Below the pieces are notes generated by a model. The model searched no databases and was not told where the DNA came from. It worked only from the letters and a program-made list of their open reading frames with translations. The translations under genes were made by a program, and so were the position numbers. Below, piece by piece: positions 1 through 11,016 of a DNA stretch of 64,000 nt (positions are counted from its first letter, which is position 1; the number at the start of each line of letters is the position of its first letter). The stretch spans positions 434,001-498,000 of the forward strand of contig QNQO01000537.1 of assembly GCA_003290165.1 (NCBI GenBank). The letters are read 5' to 3'. Origin of the DNA: Berberis thunbergii. Its lineage: Eukaryota; Streptophyta; Magnoliopsida; Ranunculales; Berberidaceae.

Positions 1-2920
1 CCACCCGCAAAGCAGCTTCCCATTGGTCCGCCCGAGGATGTTGCATAAATTGAGATAAAACATGAACACTATAAGATAATTCGGGTCGAGTGAAACACAA
101 ATAAATGAGCCGTCCCACCAAGCGACGGTAAGGTTCCGGGTCAGCGAGCTCTGGACTCTTGGACAAGGCGAGTCGATGATTCTGTTCCAATGGCACCGCC
201 GCGGGCCTTGCCCCTAGCAATCCGGCCTCAGAGATGATATCTAGCGCGTATTTGCGTTGACAAAGCACAAACCCATCCGGTCCGCGTGCCACTTCAACCC
301 CCAAGAAATACTTTAAAGGACCCAGATCTTTCATATGGAAACAAACACTGAGGTAACCCTTGAATTTCTGTATATCCCCCGGATTACGCCCAGAGATGAT
401 AAGGTCGTCGACATAGACAAGAACACTGAGCTGAACCGCACCTCTTTGTAGAGTAAACAAAGAATAATCTGAATAAGATTGCCGAAAATCATAATTCTTC
501 AAAGCAGACGACAGTTTAGCAAACCAGCATCGGGGTGCCTGCTTCAGCCCATATAATGATTTCCTAAGCTTGCACACCTTTCCAGAAGTCCCCACCTGAA
601 AACCGGGCGGTAATTTCATGTATACCTCCTCCGTAAGGTCACCATGTAGAAATGCATTATGAACATCCATCTGATGGACTTCCCAATTCTTGGCAGCCGC
701 AACAGCAAGAAAGACTCTTACTGTAACCATCTTAGCTACTGGAGCAAATGTCTCTGTATAATCAACTCCTTCAATTTGATGATTCCCAAGAATAACCAGC
801 CGAGCCTTCAATCGCTCAATGGTACCATCAGAGTTATACTTGATCTTGTATACCCACTTGCATCCGAGAGCTTTCTTTCGTGGTGGCAATTCTGTTACAA
901 CCCAGGTGTCATTAATCTCAAGGGCCTCAATTTCCCGTCGCATGGCATCCCTCCAGCGGCTGTCTTTCACGGCCTCAGAATAGCACACAGGTTCCCGATT
1001 TGCTGTCAAGGCTGCAAGAAAATGTCTATGTCGCATAGAAAAATTATCACAATTCACATAATGTGCTATAGGATAGGGTGTACCTGAGGAATGCCATGGT
1101 ACAGGTGAAGGAGGTACGGATGGACTTATTTTCCGAATGGTATGAGTAACATAATCGCGGAGTCGTATCGAGGCTTGTTTTCTGTGTTGACCCCTGCCCA
1201 ACACATCTTCATGACTTGCGTCCGGGTTGTCCTCCTGGTTCGCACAAATCGGCTGCCCAGCAGCCTCATCCGACTGCCCAGCAGCCTCATCCGGCTGTAC
1301 AAACGCATCGGCACCAGCATTTGCCCCATCCTCGGCACACACCGACTGCCCAGCAGCTCTATTTGGCTGAACAAACTCCTCGGCACATGCCGACTGCCCA
1401 ACAGTCCTATCCGGCTGTACAAACTCATCGGCACCCCCCCTCAAAACAGGCATAGATGTCTCCTCAAAGTCCTCTTGAACCGCCTCAATATTAGGCAGAC
1501 CATCTAAATTAAAATTATCTGCAAAGGGAAAAACTCCTTCCGAGAATACAACATTACGAGAAACAAAGAAATCTCGTTTCTCCAAGTCATACAAACGCCA
1601 CCCCTTTTTTCCATAAGCGTACCCAACAAAGACGCACCTTCGACTTCTACTGGCAAACTTATCCCCCGTCTTCACATGCGCATAACACAAGGACCCCAAA
1701 ATGCGCAAGTGATTGTAAGTGGGTGTGCTGCCATACAAGACACTATAAGGTGTTTCCCATTTAAGACCAAGGAGGGAGTCCTATTTATCAAGTATCCAGC
1801 CGTCAACACACATTCTCCCCAAAATGTAATAGGAAGAGAGCCCTGAAAATGCAGCGCCCGAGCTACGTTCAAAATATGTTGGTGTTTCCGTTCAACCCGC
1901 CCATTTTGTTGAGGTGTTCCCACACAGGTCGTTTGAAAAACAATCCCATGATCAAGAAAATATTGTCGCAGGCAAGTGAATTCAGTGCCGTTATCACTCC
2001 TCAAAATTTTTACTTCTTTATCAAATTGTATCTTAACCATCGAGAAAAACATTTGAAGAGTATGAGAGACCTCTTTCTTATCAACAAGTAAATAAATCCA
2101 TACAGCACGGGAAAAATCATCAACAATGGTAAAAAAAATAAGAAGCACCACAAGAAGAAGTTGTTCAATAAGGTCCCCATAAATCAATGTGAATAAATTC
2201 AAAAATAGTCGAAGCTTTATGTTCACTAACAGGAAACTTATCTCTACTTTGTTTTGCCCTCTGGCAGACGTCACAGTTTTTATTCAAGCGATTTTTCTTT
2301 TCACTAAGACTTACTTCGGGAACTAACTTTGTTACCTGTAGAGATGGATGACCCAGTCGCTGGTGCCATAGATCAAGAGATACCACACTATTGGCCTTTA
2401 TTGCGTGAACCTGTGGCAGCCCCCGGAAATAATATAGTCCATCGCGTCGTTCACCCGCACCAATCAGCATCCTCGAAGTGCGGTCCTGTATAACACACAT
2501 ATCATTAGTGAATTGGACAAAACAGTTATAGTGATCAGTCAATTGCGACACAGAAATTAAATTGCAAGTTAGCCCTGGCACATAAAGAACATTTTGCAAA
2601 TAGAAATTTCTGTCAAGAAGGATTGTCCCCTCTTTAGTGGCGATAGCACTACTCCCATCTGGCAATCCCACGGGACATTGAGCAATCTCCCTTAAGTCAT
2701 GGAGATCCCCAATCGTGCCAGTCATGTGATTCAAAGCTCCCGTATCAATAATCCAAGGCTTACCAATCATCTTATCGGTCATTGCGGATTTTGACCCGCC
2801 CAGCATTTGGAGAAGTGTCTGCCACTGGGTGGTATTCAGCCCGGGCAGTGGAGATGCATTTGTCTCAGTCACTCCTGCTCCAAAAGAACCTGTCTGAGCA
2901 GCATTGGCACTGCCATCCAT
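1..2920 (-). pseudogene. Copia pol polyprotein (protease-integrase-RT), frameshifted and lacking gag
   Basis: The minus strand encodes a Copia pol. First comes a protease with the motif IDTGALNHMTG, then a GAG-pre-integrase zinc region (HQRLGHPS and CDVCQRAK), then the integrase core (VDDFSRAVW, SDNGTEF, TPQQNGRVERKH). A linker with tandem repeats follows (about 1440-1210), then reverse transcriptase, which includes MDVHNAFLHGDL, YGLKQAPRCW and the catalytic YVDDL, running off the left edge. An extra base in the T-run at 2131-2138 and a stop near 2165 split protease from integrase, and a second one-base shift lies near 1770. The protein would act in cytoplasmic virus-like particles. The first Met at 2920 starts inside what should be the gag C-terminus, so the true start is lost. 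Family assignment is secure; activity is excluded. Confidence 0.88.
1210..1440 (-). repeat. in-frame tandem repeat in the Copia integrase-RT linker
   Basis: The plus strand repeats a unit built from CTGCCCAGCAGCCTCATC followed by CGGCTGTACAAAC and CATCGGCAC about five times with small changes. On the minus strand these read as imperfect copies of a short acidic/Gln-rich peptide containing VQPDEAAGQS. The array lies between integrase and RT, a region that is variable in Copia polyproteins. Confidence 0.7.
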
Positions 2921-2929
2921 GAGCGGTGT

Positions 2930-3773
2930 TCAAAGAAAAATTTCAAACCGCCACAGAAAGAATCAAAGTTGTACTCAAAGATAAACTCTTTTTTTTTTTT
3001 TTTTTTTTTTTTACACAAACAGAGAAAACAGAGATAGATTTTTTTCTTTTCAGCAAAGAAGCTCAGCGAAATGGACTAGCGGTGGGTGGCCGTGGCTAGC
3101 GGAGGGGTTGTCTCTCGGCGTCACAGACTGTATGATGGAGTTCTGGTGGTGGTGGTGGTAGTTTGCTGAGTTCTTCTCTTCGACAGAGGATTTTCGATGA
3201 TGGGGGTATCTTTTCGAGTCACTCTTGGGCGATGTTCACCTCGCACTCAGCAGAGCAAGCGTCGATGTCTTCGAGCCTGTGAGAGGCGGGATCGATAAGT
3301 CCGTTGTTCGCCAAGGCCTTCAGGAGGGTGTGGCCTGAAAGCCCTATGATCTCGCGCTTATTCTGCTGCTTCTTCTCTTCTCTTCGACAGAGACAGAGAG
3401 AGGAGAGGGAGATCTCGCTGATCTCTTCTCGCTGATTGCTTCTCTGACACAGAGAGGAGAGGGCTTCTTCGGCGGATCTCTTCTTCTTCTCAGGTTCAAT
3501 CAGATTCGATAAGGGGTCTCGATCAGGATTGATTAAAGGTTCGATCAGGTTCGATAGTTCAGTCTTTGATCAGAGGTTTCAATAGTTCATAGGTTCGATC
3601 AGATCTGAATCAGGCTAGATCTGAATCGCACAGGTTCTTCGATCAGGCCAGAGCTTCTTCGATCAGGCCAGAGCTTCTTCTTCTTCTTTCCTTCTTATTC
3701 AAAAAGACCCTTTTTATTCAAAGAGGTTTCGATCAGGTACCTTTTCTCCCTTTATGATACTCGTACGATGATA
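2930..3773 (-). other. gag-less leader between PBS and protease, with an A-run
   Basis: About 840 bases separate the primer-binding site from the first pol codons. They contain no gag reading frame. A run of roughly 23 T on the plus strand (an A-run in element sense) lies at about 2988-3011. The rest is rich in CTTCTTC and in imperfect repeats of GATCAGGTTCGAT near 3490-3740. A normal Copia element would carry some 1 kb or more of gag here, so this copy has lost or exchanged it. Confidence 0.55.
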
Positions 3774-3786
3774 GGCTCTGATACCA
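3774..3786 (-). other. primer-binding site of the Copia element
   Basis: GGCTCTGATACCA on the plus strand is the complement of TGGTATCAGAGCC, the usual plant retroelement site pairing with the 3' end of initiator tRNA-Met. It directly abuts the LTR on the element's internal side. Confidence 0.88.
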
Positions 3787-4036
3787 TGATGAATTATTAG
3801 ACACAAAAGAATTGATTTGTGTGTATTGTGTGTGTTCTTTCTCATTCACAATCTCCTATTTATATACAAACTAATCCAGAGAATATTGTGAGAATATTCA
3901 CAATATAATCTGCTAATTTCCTTAAAACTATTATACAATATTGACTCTATAAGCAACCTTCCTAATGCAAATATTCCCAATAAATCAGGATATTCGCAAT
4001 ATATTCTCAATAAAATGCCACAATATTTGAAGTACA
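3787..4036 (-). repeat. 5' LTR of the left-edge Copia element, about 250 bp
   Basis: On the minus strand the segment begins TGTACTTC, holds a TATA-like TATATAAATAGG about three quarters in, and ends TTCATCA against the primer-binding site, giving the TG...CA ends expected of an LTR. The outer border is inferred because the partner LTR is outside the window. Confidence 0.75.
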
Positions 4037-4299
4037 TAGACCTAAGGAGTGTTGGCCAAAGGTCATACGGTCACTCTAAAATTCTAAACCAATAGTAAAA
4101 ATGTATTTTTGTCCCTTATGTTGATACCCTTAAAAAATGTTTCTATAATTTTACAAGCATTATGGTTAGATACTTCTTACTTTGACAATTCTTGTAAGCA
4201 AACAAAAAGTCCTAAATCAACAGTAAAAATTGTACTTCTCATTCCTTATTAGGCCACCGCCCCTCAAAAACATGTTTCTTTAATTTTACCTGCATCATC

Positions 4300-4960
4300 A
4301 GGGACCACTGACTTTTGTTTTTGTTTTTGTTTTTGTTTTTGTTTTTGTTTTTGTTTTTGTTTTTGTTTTTGTTTTTGTTTTTGTTTTGTTTTTTTTTTTC
4401 GATTTGCCGATCTTGCGACGCCGACGATGCCATTTTGCCCCACCCCTTCCTCTCTCCTTTTATTTTTAGCGATGCCGACGACCACACCTCGTCTTGACCA
4501 TTTCTTCGTTTCTGCCCCTTTAAGTGTTTAATGCGATACCATCAACCAACCCTCCTCTCTTCGTCTCCTTCCCTCTCTGTTTAATTTATTTCCCTTTCCC
4601 ACCATCCCCACCAGCCATCAATAACCCCAACCTCTTTTGTCTGCTTTGAGGAAAGATAATTTTTTTGAATGTTTTCTTGAGATGAATTCATATATCAAGG
4701 TCTTGTTTAATATTTTATCATAGAATTTTCTGGAGATAAGTGAAAAAATTTGATCCATTAGTGTTTCCTCAAGATGCATGTTTGTATCTCGAGATTCATC
4801 TGTGAGTTATTGCTTGAAGGACATTTTGATAATAAATGTGAATCTGCTAACAACCAACACATGTTGACTGCTAGTCCTGGTGGAGACAACAGTAGTGATT
4901 AGTGTTGGGGGTATCTTCTAATTAGCTATTTTTATTGGGAAAATTCGCAAATAATCTAAA
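4300..4960. repeat. dispersed repeat, copy 1 (partner at about 44780-45690)
   Basis: This stretch is clearly related to 44780-45690: both share a CCACCCCTTCCTCTCTCC-like segment, a TTTAATTTATTTCCCTTTCCC segment, and a TTTGTATCTCGAGATTCATC segment in the same order. It begins with a (TTTTTG)n array at about 4312-4390. No long reading frame or coding domain is visible. Copy 1 lacks the small MITE present in copy 2. The class of element is not known to me. The bases from 4037 to 4300 and from 4960 to 5287 are AT-rich and show nothing further. Confidence 0.75.
4312..4390. repeat. (TTTTTG)n hexanucleotide microsatellite
   Basis: An uninterrupted array of about a dozen TTTTTG units. It creates a false Lys-Asn-Lys-rich reading frame on the other strand and a Phe-Leu-rich one on the plus strand. 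Confidence 0.95.
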
Positions 4961-5287
4961 TTTTTTTGTAAAGATTTAATTTTTGCCTCTTAACTTTATA
5001 CACCAATTGATTTTTCTTCAATATATTTATCTTTTATGTTCCTATAAAGTAGCTTGTTGGATTCATTTTTCTCCCCCATAGATTAGACAGAGTTTTGTTT
5101 AGAAATTTGTGTTTTGTATATATTTATGTATTGTTCACATTTTTACAAAAATTATGTTAATGTAATTAAGTATTATATTATCATTAATTAACTATGATTC
5201 ATTACTCCGTCCCCCTTCAACAAAAATTCTGACTCCGTCACTGTGCATCATGCTTAGATGTTCCTTACCTTGACAATTCTTATAACT

Positions 5288-5695
5288 ATTGTTTTAAACC
5301 GTGGCTAACTATTGCAACGGCTAAAAACCGTGGCTACCTTGCCACGGCTTATAACCGTGGCTAGGGTTAGCCACGGCTAAAAACCGTTGCTATCTTGTTA
5401 GACACGGTTTATAACCGTTGCTAATAACTACACTTTGTAACAGCTTTGAACCGTTGCTATTTTTGCCACGGCTAACAACCGTTGCTATTATTATGGCAAC
5501 GGTTTAGAACCGTTGCTAATTTCTGAAAATCACGCCCCCCCATTCAAGCATAAAACCGTTGCTACAATTTTAGCAACGATTTTTAGCCGTTACAAAGGAT
5601 TTCGCGACGCCCCTGTAGTCCACGGCTCTTAGCCGTGGCAATGGCTTACGCCCACGGCAGTAGAACCGTTGCTAATGGGGGTTTTTGGTGTAGTG
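5288..5695. mobile_element. CACTA-type transposon terminus with subterminal repeats
   Basis: The segment consists of many copies, in both orientations, of a short motif AACCGTTGCTA or its variant AACCGTGGCTA. It ends at 5686-5695 in TGGTGTAGTG, which read from the other strand is CACTACACCA followed by AAAAACCCCC. CACTA/En-Spm transposons have exactly this design: a CACTA terminus and arrays of subterminal transposase-binding repeats. The opposite terminus was not found to the left, so this is a truncated end or a rearranged non-autonomous copy. It abuts and truncates the Copia remnant at 5696. Confidence 0.7.
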
Positions 5696-5699
5696 AACC

Positions 5700-6995
5700 T
5701 AGTGTTTTTCGATGAAGAATTTTCCACTGCCCACATTTCCTGTTACGCTCGTTTACCCATCAAGGTGTACAAGTTACCATGTTTGATCCCTTTCATGACA
5801 ACCAAAGACCCACAGACAACCTTTAAAACTCCACCTACCGCTGTAAATTTACAACCATTGGAGTCTAAAACACCAAGCGAGATAAGGTTCTTTTTCAAGG
5901 CTGGAACATGCCTCACATCAGTTAAGGTTCTCACAACACCATTATACATCTTAATCCTCAATTGTTCTAATTTCACTGTCTTGCAAGCGTAATCATTACC
6001 CATCAGAACAATACCACCATCAATATGCTCATAGGTAGTGAACCACTCCTTTTTTGTGCACATATGGTAAGAACACCCAGAGTCAAGGATCCATCTCCCA
6101 AAGATTTCTGTGTTTTCACCCCACAACTGAATAACATTCTTCATCATTTTCCGTACTAGATGCATAACTTGCTTCACTAGTATCACCCTTATTTTGTTTT
6201 TTCTTGCCCTTCCAACTATTATCATGATTACTCTTACCTTGATTTGGAAATTTTTCTAATATGCCCCCACTCTCTACATTTGTGACATTGTGGACCTCTA
6301 GACTTTGATCTAGATTTTCAACTCTTTGAAGATGATTTCACTTGAGACCTTCCTCTAGCAACCAACCCTTCAGCTTGATCTTTCTCACTACCACTTGATG
6401 AAGTTTTCTTCCGATTCTCATTGGACAAGAGTGCACTGATAGTTTCATCAAATGTAGGTTCATCTTTCCCAAACAAAATTGTTTGTACAAAATTTTCATA
6501 TGACTGCGGCAAGGAGTAAAACAATATAATTGCTTGGTCTTCATCCTCAATCTTCACATCCACATCTCTCAAATTTGAGATAATCCGTGTAAACTTGGCG
6601 ATATGATCACCAATTGGAGTGCTCTCATCCATTCCTAGTCTGTACAATTGGGTTTTCAAGTATAACCTGTTTGATAATGTCTTAGACATAAACTGTGACT
6701 CAAGCTTCAACCAAACATCAGTTGTCGTAGTCTCTTCATTAACTAAAAAAACTATGTCGCTATCCAGACACAAGAAAATAGTAGCACGAGCCTCCAAATC
6801 CAATTCTTCTCATTCATCATCTGACATGGTTTCAGCCTTTTTATCCTTATCTAGTAATGCCTTGTGTAATTTCTGAGAAATAAGCAAATTTCTCATTTGT
6901 ATTCTCCAATATCCGAAATTGTTCTTATCATTAAATTTCTCGATTTCATACTTCCCCACATGTGCATTGCTCACCTTGGATGCCATTGCAAACAA
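5700..6995 (-). pseudogene. Copia gag-protease fragment
   Basis: Three minus-strand frames join into one gag-protease. The N-terminus starts MASKVSNAHVGKYEIEKF at 6995, with the FNDKNNFGYWRIQMRNLL block typical of Copia gag. The UBN2-type gag body (DVWLKLESQFMSKTL, SLPQSYENFV) follows at 6803-6318. After a CCHC knuckle region around 6250-6300 comes the protease, with WILDSGCSYHMC and the downstream VRHVPALKKNLISLG block. Stops or frameshifts occur near 6806, 6317 and 6226. The capsid would package element RNA in the cytoplasm; this copy lacks every other pol activity. Confidence 0.85.
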
Positions 6996-7124
6996 AACCT
7001 GTGACTTTCTAGATAAGAAGCTTCACTACGATTTTTTTTCAAACAACTTGTGCACAAACAAACCCTAGCACTTTTGAATCTTCACAATATTGAGTAGAAC
7101 AATTCAAGACCAATTTTTCTTAGT

Positions 7125-7700
7125 GCTCTGATACCAATTGTTGCGCCTTATTGCAGAAGCGGGTAGACACCAACAATTGCACACAAGTACCACAAGGATC
7201 TAATCAATTAAATTGAGCAACTAGCAATGAAAGTAATTAGATAAAACCAAGAATCTACCACAAGAGACACAAAGTTTATATGGTTCGGCGAATTGCACCT
7301 ACGTCCACAGTGAGGTGATTCCACTATATTCAAGAATAAGGTACAAGAAGATGACAATTCTCACACAATCTCTCAACAAGAGATGAAACAATTTCAGTAG
7401 TTATCTTTTCCTATTCCCTGTGCTTCACAGTTTTTCTACATACAGAAAACAGCTACAGTTCCTAATATATATAGCGTCTTGTTCCTGTTCAAAATCTATT
7501 TCCTGTTTCCTGAATTTGTTTCCGGTTCAAAAACAGTTTCCTGTTTCCTGAATTTGTTTTCTATTTCACAATGGCACCTCTGAAGCTCTTTCCATGGGGT
7601 GTCACTGATACTGATAGAATGTGTCCATGCATGTAAAATGTGCCTAACCTTCAAAATGGATATCTCAAGGACATTTCCACACACTTCATTTACACAAACT
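7125..7700 (-). repeat. Copia LTR plus primer-binding site next to the PPO gene
   Basis: GCTCTGATACCA at 7125-7136 is the complement of a tRNA-Met-type primer-binding site. The LTR begins three bases further at 7139 (TGTTGCGCC on the plus strand). On the minus strand a TATATATA stretch near 7460 is a plausible LTR TATA box. The outer edge is not defined because no partner LTR is present; it lies between about 7660 and 7735. The polyphenol oxidase start codon is at 7782, so the LTR reaches almost to that gene. Confidence 0.65.
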
Positions 7701-9751
7701 AGACATAGAGAACTCTATAAGAAAGGTAGGTCTCAGCTTTCTTCTTAACAACTTACCTCAAAACACTTGTCTATTAGCATCATGACTCTCGTCCTCACTA
7801 CAACCTTCACCACTCCAATCACCCAACAAAAGCTAAGACTGCCTTATCCAAAGCCTGCTAGATCCATCAGCAGGAGATCTACAAACATTTTGTGCAACCA
7901 AAACCAAGTTCCCAACCAAGTGAACGTCAGTGTAGAGAGGCGAAATGTCTTAATAGGGTTAGGCGCCTTATATGGCGCTTCAACACCTATGCTTGGTGAC
8001 AAAGCTCTTTCTACTCCAATATCTCCACCAAACTTAGCCAAATGTCATGATGCATATGACACTGCCCTCGAACAGAACGTTAAGTGCTGCAAACCAGTTT
8101 CAGTCAATCCCGTACCTTTCAAGCTCCCTGACCCCTCTGAACCCATGCGTGTTCGTCAACCAGCTCACAAAGTAGACAAGGAGTACTTGGCCAAATTTGA
8201 AGAAGCCATAACCAAAATGAAAGCACTCCCAGATGATGACCCTAGGAACTACTTCCAACAAGCCCAAATTCATTGTTCGTTCTATAACGACGATTATGAT
8301 CAGGTGGACCACCCGAATCTCCCAATCCAGATCCATGGAAGCTGGCTCTTCCCTACATGGCATAGATACTATGTTTACTTCTGGGAGAGAATTCTCGGAA
8401 AGCTAATCAATGATCCGACAATTGCTATTCCATACTGGAACTAGGATGCACCGGATGGAATGACAATGCCCCCAATTTACACAAATAAAAAGTCTGTGCT
8501 TTATGATCAGTATCGAAACCTAGACCACTTGACTGCCTTACTTGACCACAATTATGCTTATGGTGATCCAAACCCCACTGATAGTCAGAAACCAACTGTG
8601 ATACTGAACAACTTAAAGTACCTAAGTAACGATTTTCTTGAGAGTAAGAACATACCAAATCTCTTCATGGGGCGTGTTCTAACCGCAGGAGAACCTGTGG
8701 TTGAAGATGCCGGTTATTTGGAGACACTTCACAATACAATACATCAATGGTGTGGCCCTACTACGAGTCCTTACTGGGACATGGGTAACTTGCACACTGC
8801 TGCACAAGATACTATCTTCTTCGGTCACCATGGGAACGTTGACAGGATGTGGTATACTTACCAGAAGGAGAGAAATTTCAAGGTGGAGTTCGATACCCCT
8901 AATTGGCTTAATGCCTCATTTATCTTCCCTGATGAGAACGGCCAGGTCGTCATATGCAAGGTGAATAAAATTCACTCTGTTTTATCTAACATTCAGTCTT
9001 CTATAGAAAATTATAGCCTATGGTTAAGCGCTAGCAAACCATTGGCCTTCATTTGCTCGTGAGATCTCATCGATGGATCTGATCGATGGATTTCAAAAGT
9101 TGTTTGTTTTGGCAGGGATTGAATCTCTTTTAAAAATCCATCGATCTCCATGAATTGTCATATTTTATTCTTGTTTTTTGGCCTTTCATTCAACTTGCTT
9201 GAAAGATACCATATTAAAGCAAAATTGTACTCCACAACTTGCGCATCTAGTGGCTGTCAACCTCAATTGGATGGTTTTGTGATACAAAATTTTGTAATAT
9301 ACTTGTCAAAAGTGAAAGATAATCAATAATCTTAAAGCATCTACGTTAAAATGTTGATATGAAACAATTGTTACACATTGGAGTAAAGTTCACTCCCGTT
9401 ATCCATAGTTTTGACTGGTTGATAGATGATAGATCTATCTTGTCTTCTCTAATAGCTTACGCTTAAGCTTTAAGATGTTGTTTATTATCTTTACTAAGTT
9501 GTTTAACCAATCTTACGTTTATTTTAGGTCAGTGACTCTCTTGATATATCGAAGTTCCGGTACACCTACCAACCCGAACCACAACCATATCTGAACTTCA
9601 AAGAATATTTGAGGCTAGCAAGTGCCACCACATCAACAGCATCAAGCACGACAACATCACCAAGCACAACAACAGAGCCAACTACAACACCAACTCTGAG
9701 TAGAGTTAGTGCCTTTGTGTTAGAGAATAGAAGTCAATACATCCTATTGTT

Positions 9752-10269
9752 CAGTATAGGTTGCAGGTTGGGAAGCTGGTTGTTGCTGAGCATAACCAGA
9801 AGGATTTTTCCCTTGGACATAGCTAGATTGAGCAGAGGGTGGCTGCGAAGGATAACCACCCTGTGCATAAACTGGCTGAGCTGTTGATGGTGGGATTTGA
9901 GGTGATTGCTGCACTCCATAACTGGATTGGCTGTATCCTGCTCCAGTTTGATCATAACCTGGCTGAGTTGCCAACGGAGTACCATAACCTGATGGAGGCC
10001 CATATGCAGGTGGGTGACTATATGTTGCTGGAGGAACAGTTGGTGGCTGACTATATGTTACTGGAGGAACACTTGTAGGCTGACTGTATGTCCATGAAGA
10101 AACAGTTGGTGGTTGACTGTATGCTACTGGATATGCTGGTGGCTGAGTTGATGGTTGAGTGCCATAAGGTGTGCCTTGCAGCTGAGATGGTGCAGCGGGT
10201 GGCCCATATCCTGGAGTTGTATACAGTTTCTGCTGATCCTGAGGCGGAACTTGAGATGTAGTATCCTGT
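9752..10269 (-). pseudogene. captured C-terminal fragment of a KH/FUBP-like RNA-binding protein
   Basis: The minus strand is open for about 170 codons rich in Tyr, Pro, Gln, Gly and Ser, with repeated PPxYSQPP, SGYGTP and YAQGGYPSQ blocks. This composition and repeat style resemble the disordered C-terminal tails of plant KH-domain (far-upstream-element-binding-like) proteins; no KH domain itself is included. No intron interrupts it, as expected for a copy from mRNA or a single large exon. The frame ends at a TAG created in the inverted LTR tail. The parent gene is not in this window. Identity as KH/FUBP-like is tentative; a generic low-complexity RNA-binding protein is the alternative. Confidence 0.5.
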
Positions 10270-10426
10270 CCAAGGAAACAAATCACTAGCCATCGGAAAG
10301 TTTCCTAACCCCATAAAACTTGCAACACAATATGCTAAAATATAATTTCCTAACAATAGGATATATTTCCTAATACTGAAAGATATTTTCCTAACAATAG
10401 GATGTATTGACTTCTATTCTCTAACA
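10270..10426 (-). repeat. truncated 3' LTR of the TRIM-like element
   Basis: This matches the outer half of the 11030-11330 LTR (shared CTAGCCATCG, TTGCAACACAATATGCTAAA and the terminal TTGACTTCTATTCTCTAACA). It stops abruptly at 10270, where host coding sequence starts. The C-run next to it (10427-10440) is the polypurine tract on the element strand. Confidence 0.85.
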
Positions 10427-11016
10427 CCCCCCCCCCCCCCGCAAGCTGGACATGTAGATGCAGACGAAATGTGCAGCTTGGAGGAAACTTTGAAGTCCTA
10501 TTTGGTGATGAAATCATTATTGTCGAGTCTTGGTATTGCTCAATTCGAGTGGTATTGCTCAATTCGAGACAACAGGGATTTTGGTATTGCTCAATTCGAG
10601 ACAACATAGAGTTTGGTATTATTCAATTCGAGACAACACAGATTTTGGTATTGCTCAATTCGAGTGGTATTGCTCAAGTCGAGACAACACAGATTTTGGT
10701 ATTGCTCAATTCAAGTGGTATAGCTCAATTCGAGACAACACAAATTTTTTCTTCGTCGTTTTCTTTTGTGATCTCTCATAGGGCTTGCTGATTGGTGCCA
10801 AGGTCGAGGATCGGGCTACGTGAAGTTGCTGCTGTTGGAAGATCAGAAACACCACTAAGTTGCTATTGTTGATTGATTGAGGCAGGCTATTGTTGTTGTC
10901 CTCCCTTCAATTTAGTTGAACTTTGCTGTCGCTTTCATCCCTCCCCCGCCTCTTGCATAGTTGTCAGAGGCGGGGAAGAAGTTGAATCCCCAGAGTCTTG
11001 GGTCACCAAAGAAAAT

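Larger units (their letters stand above)
1..4036 (-). mobile_element. Ty1/Copia LTR retrotransposon, 3' part beyond the window
   Basis: A minus-strand Copia element enters from the left edge. Reading 5' to 3' on the minus strand it shows an LTR (4036-3787), a primer-binding site matching the plant initiator tRNA-Met type, a long leader, then protease, integrase and reverse transcriptase in the Copia order. RNase H and the 3' LTR lie outside the window. The gag capsid region that should precede the protease is missing, and the frame is broken at least twice, so this copy is not autonomous. The base after the LTR begins TAGAC, a candidate target duplication whose partner is off-window. Confidence 0.9.
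5696..7700 (-). mobile_element. 5' half of a Copia element, truncated by a CACTA end
   Basis: On the minus strand this holds an LTR (right part), a primer-binding site at about 7125-7136, gag and the beginning of protease. It then stops at the CACTA terminus at 5695. No integrase, RT, RNase H or second LTR remain. The outer LTR border is uncertain, so the right limit is approximate. Confidence 0.8.

Noticed and set aside
4239..4497. Lys-Asn/Lys-Gln repeat protein and its Phe-Leu-rich opposite frame
   Set aside because: Pure translation of a (TTTTTG)n microsatellite with no conserved flanks.
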